Origin: an uncultured Fidelibacterota bacterium
GTDB taxonomy: Bacteria > Fidelibacterota > Marinisomatia > SCGC-AAA003-L08 > D37C17
Reading direction: 5' to 3'
Length of the DNA: 11,787 bases
NCBI GenBank assembly: GCA_913049525.1
Contig: CAJWYZ010000027.1
Coordinates: forward strand, 1-11,787
The notes beneath the pieces are model-generated. The model was not told where the DNA came from. It did no database searches and worked only from the letters and a program-made list of their open reading frames with translations. Each line of letters starts with the position of its first letter. The first letter of the stretch is position 1. The position numbers were made by a program, and so were the translations under genes. This document shows positions 6,846 to 11,787 of the stretch, in pieces.

Positions 6846-8135
6846 TTAATCTAAGAGATTTCCACAGGTATTTTTACCGGAAATTGTCCCATCTACTTTT
6901 CCCGTAAATTTCATACCTATCATAGGACTGTTTTTCGACTTGGATTGGATGTGAGATTTTTTAAATGTCCACCTTATTTTTGAGTCAATAATCGCAATTT
7001 CTGCCGGTTCACCAATTTGGAAAGGAATGATATTCCATCCCATTATGTCTGCAGGACCTTTTGTAAACCATTGAACAACCTTCTCCGTTGATGCGCCAGC
7101 CTTTGTAAGTACGGTATGACTCAATCCAAAGGCAGACTCCAAACCAATCATACCGCAGGGAGAATGAATAAAATCCATTTCCTTTTCTTCAATAGTATGA
7201 GGGGCATGATCAGTAGCGATACAATTAATACTACCTTCTATTAATCCCTTAATTAATGCTTTCCTGTCTAACTCTGACCGCAGAGGGGGCGCTACTTTTG
7301 TGTGGGTATCATACTCTGTTAATTTATCTTCTGTTAACCCAATATGATGAGGAGTTACCTCTGCTGTAACATTTACACCCATTTTTTTATACTTCCGGAT
7401 AAGATCAACAGATCGCTTGGTGGATACATGAGGAATATGAATTTTCCCACCTGTATAATCTGCGATCTCTAAGTCTCGATGAACCATTACCGATTCAGAA
7501 ATATCAGGATTCCCAGGGAGTCCTAATCGCGTTGAAAGGCTGCTTTCGTTCATTACTCCGTCATTTCTTAAGTGAATATCCTCTGCATGATTAATTACCG
7601 GGATTCCATATTTCTGGGCATACTCAAGAGCATTTCTCAAAACCTGACCATTTTGAACCGGCAAACCATCATCAGAAATGGCCACCGCACCCGCTTTCAC
7701 CATTTTTCCAACTTCAGAAAGTTCCTGCCCCTTTTGTCCAATGGTAATTGAGCCAATGGGTAAAATCTGTACAGGCAAACCTGAAGACTTTTCTATAATA
7801 AAACGAATAGCCTCTGGTGAATCTAAAGGAGGATTGGTATTGGGCATTACACATACCCGTGTAAAACCACCGGAGAATGCTGCCCTCGCCCCTGTTGCTA
7901 ATGTTTCTTTATCCTCTCTTCCGGGCTCCCGAAAATGAGCATGAATATCAATCAATCCGGGGACAATTAATTTTCCGGTACAATCAATTTTCCGTGTATT
8001 ATCAGAGCCTGTTACTTTCCCAACCTCTTTCACAATGCCATCTACTATTAATATCGAGCCTGCTTTCTTTTTATTCTTATATGGGTCATAAATGGTCCCA
8101 TTTTCAAGAATTATTAAATTGTCAGTTTTTCCCAT
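6846..8135 (-). CDS. pyrC: Dihydroorotase, class I
   Basis: PyrC closes carbamoyl-aspartate to dihydroorotate, step three of UMP synthesis. The 429-residue amidohydrolase has the metal-binding DIHAHFREPG (H65, H67), AISDDG (D155/D156), NHAED (H183), PHVST (H236) and ATDHAPH (D309). All the zinc and catalytic residues expected for a class I enzyme appear to be present. Length and motifs fit the long class I type rather than the short E. coli class II. The start ATG overlaps the pyrB stop (TAATG), with AAGGAG ten bases upstream inside pyrB. It is the third pyrimidine gene of the run, and carAB and pyrD are not in the window. Confidence 0.96.
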   Translation of the reverse strand: MGKTDNLIILENGTIYDPYKNKKKAGSILIVDGIVKEVGKVTGSDNTRKIDCTGKLIVPGLIDIHAHFREPGREDKETLATGARAAFSGGFTRVCVMPNTNPPLDSPEAIRFIIEKSSGLPVQILPIGSITIGQKGQELSEVGKMVKAGAVAISDDGLPVQNGQVLRNALEYAQKYGIPVINHAEDIHLRNDGVMNESSLSTRLGLPGNPDISESVMVHRDLEIADYTGGKIHIPHVSTKRSVDLIRKYKKMGVNVTAEVTPHHIGLTEDKLTEYDTHTKVAPPLRSELDRKALIKGLIEGSINCIATDHAPHTIEEKEMDFIHSPCGMIGLESAFGLSHTVLTKAGASTEKVVQWFTKGPADIMGWNIIPFQIGEPAEIAIIDSKIRWTFKKSHIQSKSKNSPMIGMKFTGKVDGTISGKNTCGNLLD

Positions 8136-9073
8136 TACCCCACTTCTCCTTCATCCGGTCCAAGCAAAAGATATAAAATACTCATACGAATGGCCACTCC
8201 ATTTAAAACTTGATCCAATATTATAGCCTGGTCACCATCTGCAACAGAGCTGTCAATTTCCACACCCCTGTTCATAGGCCCCGGATGCATTATGACAATC
8301 TCCTTTTTATGGGCATCCAATCTTTCCTGTGTGATGCCAAAGAAATCTCTATATTCCCTCACAGAAGGAATAATTCCAACTCCCATTCTCTCTCTCTGGA
8401 TTCGAAGCACATTCAGGGCATCTGCCCATTCTATAACTTCATCAATATCTGAATTTACTGAAACACCCAACTTCTGTATTCCTCGTGGAATTAAATGGGG
8501 AGGTCCACACAAGGTAACCTTTGCTCCCATCTTTTGTAACCCATAAATATTGGATAACGCAACGCGACTATGTAGAATATCTCCAACAATGGCAATATTG
8601 AGTCCTTTCAATTTTCCAAATTTTTCCTTAATACTCATCATGTCCAATAATGCCTGAGTGGGGTGTTCATGGGTTCCATCTCCGGCGTTTATCACTACAG
8701 CATCAACAAATTTACTCAATTGCAAACAAGACCCCGGAACGGGGTGGCGCATTACTGCACAGTCCATTTTCATGGCATGAATATTTTGCACCGTATCTTT
8801 GAGTCCCTCTCCCTTACTTACACTGGAGGCACTGGCAGAAAAATTGGTCACATCAGCTGACAGCCTCTTTTCCGCAAGTTCAAAAGAAATTCGGGTGCGG
8901 GTGGAATTTTCAAAAAAGAGATTTACAATATTTTTACCCGTTAGTGAAGGTACCTTTTTGATGGGGCGATCTAAAACTTCACGAAAAGTAAAACCTGTAT
9001 CAATTAATTTTTGGATATCCTTTGCAGGGGTATGTTCTAAGCCTATTAAATGTTTATTTTTAAGAGAGCCCAC
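8135..9073 (-). CDS. pyrB: Aspartate carbamoyltransferase catalytic chain
   Basis: PyrB joins carbamoyl phosphate and aspartate, the committed step of pyrimidine synthesis. The 312-residue protein shows the carbamoyl-phosphate loop FFENSTRTR (STRTR 57-61), the second active-site loop SVSKGE (K87), GTHEHPTQALLD (H137-Q140) and HPGPMNRG near the C-terminus. No pyrI regulatory chain is adjacent, so it is probably not the E. coli-type holoenzyme. The start must be GTG at 9073-9071, because the preceding codon in the same frame is the pyrR stop TAG. A GAGGA ten bases before the GTG, inside pyrR, can serve as ribosome binding site. Confidence 0.96.
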   Translation of the reverse strand: MGSLKNKHLIGLEHTPAKDIQKLIDTGFTFREVLDRPIKKVPSLTGKNIVNLFFENSTRTRISFELAEKRLSADVTNFSASASSVSKGEGLKDTVQNIHAMKMDCAVMRHPVPGSCLQLSKFVDAVVINAGDGTHEHPTQALLDMMSIKEKFGKLKGLNIAIVGDILHSRVALSNIYGLQKMGAKVTLCGPPHLIPRGIQKLGVSVNSDIDEVIEWADALNVLRIQRERMGVGIIPSVREYRDFFGITQERLDAHKKEIVIMHPGPMNRGVEIDSSVADGDQAIILDQVLNGVAIRMSILYLLLGPDEGEVG

Positions 9074-9625
9074 CTATTTGCAGTCCTCATATTCCATGAG
9101 CAGAACTGTATCTTCTCCATCCACTTCTTCTACGTGCACATGGATGTGTTCGTTCATGGATGTGGGATAATTTTTGCCTACATAATCCGCTCGAATGGGC
9201 AGTTCTTTATGTCCTCGGTCCACAAGAATACCCAGTTGGATGGATGCCGGTCTTCCATAGGTGAAAATTTCATCCATGGCGGCTCGGATGGTTCGACCTG
9301 TATACAGCACATCATCAATTAAAATGACATTTTTCCCTTCTACTTCAAACAAAATTTGTGACGCCCCTACCTTGGGTGATCCTAAATTTGTACGGAAATC
9401 ATCTCTGTGAAAGGTAACATCCAGGGTGCCAATGGGTATTTCAATACCAGATATTTTCTCAATTTGAGCGTGCAGTCGCTTGGCTAAGAAATCACCTCTG
9501 GTGCGAATACCCACAATGGCTATTTCACCGAGATTATCATTTTTTTCAATTATTTCGTGGGCAATACGGGTTAGACTGCGTGCAACTTCCTTTTTGCCGG
9601 ATAATTTGGCTTTAATTTTATTCAT
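9074..9625 (-). CDS. pyrR: PyrR, pyrimidine operon regulator / uracil phosphoribosyltransferase
   Basis: PyrR binds UMP/UTP and pyr leader RNA to lower pyr expression; many members also make UMP from uracil and PRPP. The 183-residue protein (usual about 180) has GIRTRGDFLAKRL, the middle GTLDVTFHRDDF, and the PRPP-binding motif VILIDDVLYTGRTIRAA, all typical of PyrR rather than Upp. The ATG at 9625 overlaps the stop of a 17-codon leader ORF (ATGA). There is no good Shine-Dalgarno directly before it (the nearest AGGA is over 20 nt away), so coupling to the leader is likely. It is first of the pyrR-pyrB-pyrC group, and a PyrR-like RNA site lies just upstream, suggesting autoregulation. Confidence 0.95.
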   Translation of the reverse strand: MNKIKAKLSGKKEVARSLTRIAHEIIEKNDNLGEIAIVGIRTRGDFLAKRLHAQIEKISGIEIPIGTLDVTFHRDDFRTNLGSPKVGASQILFEVEGKNVILIDDVLYTGRTIRAAMDEIFTYGRPASIQLGILVDRGHKELPIRADYVGKNYPTSMNEHIHVHVEEVDGEDTVLLMEYEDCK

Positions 9626-9675
9626 AATATTTTATTGTGTGGAATTCCTAAAAACACCGCGGAGGTTTGATTCAT
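9622..9675 (-). CDS. Putative pyr leader peptide, 17 codons
   Basis: The frame ATG...TGA encodes MNQTSAVFLGIPHNKIL. Two features set it apart from a random short ORF: GGAGG (9689-9685) lies nine bases before the ATG, and its TGA overlaps the pyrR ATG as ATGA. The peptide has no run of codons for one amino acid, so it does not look like a classical amino-acid attenuator. I infer that its translation delivers ribosomes to pyrR. It could be non-functional, and conservation in relatives is the test. Confidence 0.5.
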   Translation of the reverse strand: MNQTSAVFLGIPHNKIL

Positions 9676-9695
9676 CCTTTTCCACCTCCCGGGTA
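9650..9695 (-). terminator. Alternative hairpin plus T5, possible attenuator
   Basis: GGAGGT (9689-9684) pairs perfectly with ACCTCC (9666-9661). After a 2x2 mismatch the stem continues with ACC/GGT (9694-9692 with 9658-9656) and a U-G pair, followed directly by TTTTT (9654-9650). The loop is 17 nt. This structure cannot coexist with the PyrR-site hairpin, because both use 9695-9684. It could act as a terminator, as an antiterminator-like element, or simply as a second way to mask GGAGG. Confidence 0.4.
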
Positions 9696-9697
9696 GA
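9681..9697 (-). promoter_or_regulatory. Candidate PyrR-binding RNA hairpin overlapping a Shine-Dalgarno
   Basis: The minus strand reads ACCCGGGAGGTGG. CCCGGGAGGT fits the core CCNGNGAGGY of the known PyrR-binding consensus ARUCCNGNGAGGYU; the flanking U before the core is A here and the trailing U is G. It folds as UCUACC-CGGGA-GGUGGA (6-bp stem, one U-G pair). A following AAAAGGAU resembles the purine-rich part of Bacillus PyrR sites. The GGAGG of the motif is the ribosome binding site of the leader ORF, so PyrR binding would hide it. The location just before pyrR strongly supports the call. Confidence 0.6.
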
Positions 9698-9741
9698 TTT
9701 AAAGGAAATTCGCGCTGGGAAAGTTAGGATGAATTGAATGA

Positions 9742-9769
9742 ATTATTCAAAATATTTGTAGAGATGCAA
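9742..9769 (-). promoter_or_regulatory. Candidate promoter of the pyr leader
   Basis: The minus strand has TTGCAT (9769-9764), a 16-base spacer and AATAAT (9747-9742). The -10 matches five of six to TATAAT, while the -35 is poor. Transcription from about 9735 would give a leader of about 38 nt before the PyrR-like hairpin. The -10 lies inside a dyad TTGAAT-N5-ATTCAA (9734-9750). AT-richness makes chance likely enough to keep confidence low. Confidence 0.35.
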
Positions 9770-9809
9770 CATGCTGAGTCTTTACCGTTGGCAATGCTGA
9801 ATATTGGAA

Positions 9810-9853
9810 CTCACCCCACCTTCTTCGGCACCCTTCTCTTTAAAAGAGAAGGG
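9810..9853. repeat. Palindromic intergenic-repeat-like element
   Basis: An 11-bp perfect inverted repeat, CCCTTCTCTTT (9831-9841) and AAAGAGAAGGG (9843-9853), lies 13 bases after CTCACCCC (9810-9817). No T-run follows on either strand, so it is not a standard terminator. The CTCACCCC...CCCTTCTCTT...AAGAGAAGGG pattern resembles dispersed intergenic palindromic repeats I recall from many bacterial genomes. The expected mirror GGGGTGAG on the right is missing (GGGGTTGGAT instead), so this may be a partial copy. No second copy is in this window. Confidence 0.5.
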
Positions 9854-9878
9854 GTTGGATTGAATTCAAATGCATGGT

Positions 9879-9907
9879 TTTACCTTACATCCAACATTCC
9901 CTAATAT
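9879..9907 (+). promoter_or_regulatory. Weak candidate promoter for the LptF/LptG gene
   Basis: TTTACC (9879-9884), a 17-base spacer and TAATAT (9902-9907) precede the chosen ATG at 9922. If used, the transcript would carry only about eight leader bases, which fits the absence of a Shine-Dalgarno. Both boxes match only four of six. Confidence 0.2.
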
Positions 9908-9921
9908 TACCTGTGTTACCC

Positions 9922-11007
9922 ATGCAGAAATTAGTTGATAAATATATCCTGCAGCATTTTGCAAGCAAGGTTATTAGTACCATAATGGCTTTTATTGTCA
10001 TCTTTTTGCTGGTAGATATTGTAGATCATTTAGATCATATCATGGACTCCGAAATGCCCAGCGGAGAAATAATTCGTTATTATTACCATACCGTTCCATG
10101 GTATTTCAGTCTGGGACTCCCCATGTCACTTTTACTGGCAACCGTTTTTACTTTTGGAATTCTACAGAAAAATAACGAACTCAGCGCATTAAAAGCATCG
10201 GGAGTGAGTATTAGGCGGTTGAGTGTTCCCTTACTCATTCTGGGATTATTGTTCAGTATTTTCTCGTTCTACTTTGATAACTTGTATGTTACAGAACACC
10301 TTCAGAAAAGAAACAATTTAGGTTCAAAATACCATCTCATCCGATCTAAGGCAATGAAAATGAAAAAGAAAGATATCTTTCGACAGGAATCCAATAATGA
10401 GGTTTTGGGGATAAAGCGATATGAATTCCGTAATAAGACTGCTCATAATATATCCATACAAAAATTTTCTGATGGAACTTTAATTGCTCGACTCGATGCA
10501 CCTATTATGAAATGGAATGAAGATAAACAATTATGGATACTTCCAAATCATTTTACCCGAAGTTGGACAGGTGATTCTTTAAAATTTTATACATCTGAAA
10601 AGGACACCGTGATAAAATTAAATTTTACCCCTACAGACTTAACCCAATCCACCGTTAAACCCGAAGAAATGAATTATTGGGAATTAAAGATATTTGTAGA
10701 TAAACTTGAGCAGCACGGAGTAAAAGACCCTCGATGGGCAGTTAATATGTATTTTAAACCAGCTTTCGCTTGTACAAGTTTCCTCATGGTACTTTTTGGA
10801 CTATCACTCTCAATTCGTAAACCTCGAAGCAATCTCGCTGTGGGAATTGGAATTAGTATATTTGTTATATTTATGTATTATGCTGCCATTAAAACTGGCC
10901 AGTCTCTGGGATACAAAGGATCACTAAGTCCATTTCTATCAGTTTGGCTGCCAAATTTAATTTTCTTTGCTTCGGGTTTATATCTTTTTAAGAACACACG
11001 CACATAA
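9922..11007 (+). CDS. LptF/LptG family lipopolysaccharide export permease
   Basis: LptF and LptG form the membrane part of the ABC machine (with LptB) that extracts LPS from the inner membrane. From the ATG at 9922 the protein has 361 residues, the usual size. It starts MQKLVDKYILQHF, like the family's helical N-terminus. An upstream in-frame ATG at 9874 would add 16 atypical residues and is rejected. Three N-terminal membrane helices (about 15-33, 58-80 and 100-118) contain LGLPMSLLLATVFTFGILQKNNELSALKASG, the family hallmark. A soluble beta-rich periplasmic domain (about 120-270) follows, then three C-terminal helices. I cannot decide between LptF and LptG. It stands alone, with no partner next to it, and no Shine-Dalgarno is visible. 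Confidence 0.9.
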   Translation: MQKLVDKYILQHFASKVISTIMAFIVIFLLVDIVDHLDHIMDSEMPSGEIIRYYYHTVPWYFSLGLPMSLLLATVFTFGILQKNNELSALKASGVSIRRLSVPLLILGLLFSIFSFYFDNLYVTEHLQKRNNLGSKYHLIRSKAMKMKKKDIFRQESNNEVLGIKRYEFRNKTAHNISIQKFSDGTLIARLDAPIMKWNEDKQLWILPNHFTRSWTGDSLKFYTSEKDTVIKLNFTPTDLTQSTVKPEEMNYWELKIFVDKLEQHGVKDPRWAVNMYFKPAFACTSFLMVLFGLSLSIRKPRSNLAVGIGISIFVIFMYYAAIKTGQSLGYKGSLSPFLSVWLPNLIFFASGLYLFKNTRT

Positions 11008-11034
11008 ATGGAACTTGATCATTTTTCAGTAACA

Positions 11035-11054
11035 AAGATTTAATGTAAAATCTT
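11035..11054. other. AT-rich hairpin between convergent genes
   Basis: AAGATTT and AAATCTT (7 bp, loop AATGTA) lie in the 64-bp gap between the convergent permease and beta-barrel genes. The position suits a bidirectional 3' end, but there is no T-run on either side and the stem is weak, so terminator function is uncertain. Confidence 0.25.
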
Positions 11055-11071
11055 AAACCTTCTATCTAATA

Positions 11072-11787
11072 TCATAACTTTTCCTTCTGTGTTTTCTCAA
11101 ATTGCAAGACAAGTCCCATGGCAAAGTCAAATCCCTTTGCAGATTCAAATGTGAAACCTCCATTAAATGACATTCCAATATCTAAGTAAAGCGGGCCTAA
11201 TTTTCTCCCGTAACCCATACTCATACTCTTTTTTGTAATTCCGCCAATGGCATATCCCAAACGGAGAAATTGTCCCTTAAAACGAATTATTTCTACCCCC
11301 AATGATGCCCGCCAGGATGAACTGGAACCAAATCGGTTTGAAAACCCGGTTACTAAATCGCCCGCTACAACTGCCTGGTCTTCCCACCGTCTGGAGACTC
11401 CTATCCTGAGCAGCATTGGTTGCCGCGTCTGAAATGAATTATTATCTTCTATGTAAAGTTTTTCATAATTGTTCTTTGTTGTATCTGTTACATCTCCATC
11501 ACCAATTAAATCATTTAGTTTATACTCCCCACCTGATGGATACAAATAGGTGCCATCAGATAAAGGTATCAATAACGTAGAATCCTGACTAGAAATATCT
11601 AAAGTTTCAATTGCTTCTAAGGGCATCACTTTATACATCTCGAAGTAAATTCCTTCCAAATCCTCAGCGGACATATTATCGATTGTCAAATTAACATACA
11701 TAAATTCATTAGGACGTAAATAGAATTCTCCAGTAGTATCAATCATTGCCTTTTCTATCAAAAGTGATCTTAGAAAATTCTTCTGTG
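11072..11787 (-). CDS. Outer-membrane beta-barrel protein, C-terminal part (5' end outside window)
   Basis: The frame is open to the window edge, reading in with QKNFLRSLLIEKAM, so the start lies outside; a TTG near 11761 is not a credible start. About 238 residues are visible. The first half (LRPNEFMYVNLTIDNM...) is a soluble-looking beta-rich segment. From QPMLLRIGVSRRW onward the sequence alternates polar and hydrophobic residues in strands typical of a barrel (GYAIGG, SMGYGRKLGPLYLDIGMSF, GFDFAMGLVLQF). It ends with an aromatic-terminated last strand and a short charged tail EKTQKEKL. It resembles C-termini of the PorV/DUF5723-like lipid-transport or secretion-associated barrels of FCB bacteria, but I cannot name the family with certainty. 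It converges on the LPS permease gene. Confidence 0.65.
   Translation of the reverse strand, partial: QKNFLRSLLIEKAMIDTTGEFYLRPNEFMYVNLTIDNMSAEDLEGIYFEMYKVMPLEAIETLDISSQDSTLLIPLSDGTYLYPSGGEYKLNDLIGDGDVTDTTKNNYEKLYIEDNNSFQTRQPMLLRIGVSRRWEDQAVVAGDLVTGFSNRFGSSSSWRASLGVEIIRFKGQFLRLGYAIGGITKKSMSMGYGRKLGPLYLDIGMSFNGGFTFESAKGFDFAMGLVLQFEKTQKEKL

Noticed and set aside
9874..9921. Upstream start for the LptF/LptG gene at 9874
   Set aside because: The extra 16 residues do not match the family, which starts close to the first membrane helix, as the ATG at 9922 does.
11008..11043. An 11-codon ORF beginning right after the permease stop (TAA then ATG)
   Set aside because: No ribosome binding site and no resemblance to anything; probably chance in the AT-rich convergent gap.

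Overview
The window is an AT-rich, gene-dense stretch of bacterial chromosome made almost entirely of housekeeping genes. It looks like a member of the Bacteroidetes/Chlorobi/Marinimicrobia (FCB) side of the Gram-negatives. This rests on three things: the order rplM-rpsI-rpsB-tsf-pyrH-frr, an LptF/LptG permease (hence an outer membrane), and a C-terminal outer-membrane beta-barrel gene. A candidate TAnnTTTG promoter box fits too. The phylum is an inference from content and not a firm assignment.

Layout. Positions 1-2535 (minus) hold a PDZ/radical-SAM/DUF512 protein whose end overlaps the start of the ribosome-assembly GTPase gene der, which runs off the left edge. A small TerB-like gene (2681-3088, plus) diverges from this pair and converges on frr, with an intrinsic terminator between them. 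Positions 3147-9675 (minus) form one unbroken co-directional run. It begins with a leader ORF, then pyrR, pyrB and pyrC (control and early steps of pyrimidine synthesis). It continues with rplM, rpsI, rpsB, tsf, pyrH and frr (ribosomal proteins L13, S9 and S2, EF-Ts, UMP kinase, ribosome recycling factor). A promoter-like TTGACA/TAATTT pair directly after pyrC could start the translation half independently. An LptF/LptG permease (9922-11007, plus) and the 3' part of an outer-membrane barrel gene (11072-11787, minus) close the window convergently.

The most interesting part is the about 300-bp region between pyrR and the permease gene. Upstream of pyrR the minus strand carries the core of the PyrR-binding RNA motif (CCNGNGAGGY). 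The GGAGG of that motif is also a well-placed Shine-Dalgarno for a 17-codon ORF that ends in an ATGA overlap with the pyrR start. Within the operon, pyrR and pyrB are separated only by one stop codon in the same frame (TAG then GTG), and pyrB and pyrC overlap as TAATG. This suggests a UMP-sensing PyrR switch that acts, at least partly, on translation of a coupled series of genes. A second, mutually exclusive hairpin followed by five Ts leaves transcription attenuation open. The same intergenic region contains a palindromic intergenic-repeat-like sequence.

I saw no RNA genes, CRISPR array, insertion sequence or phage genes, and no frameshifted gene.
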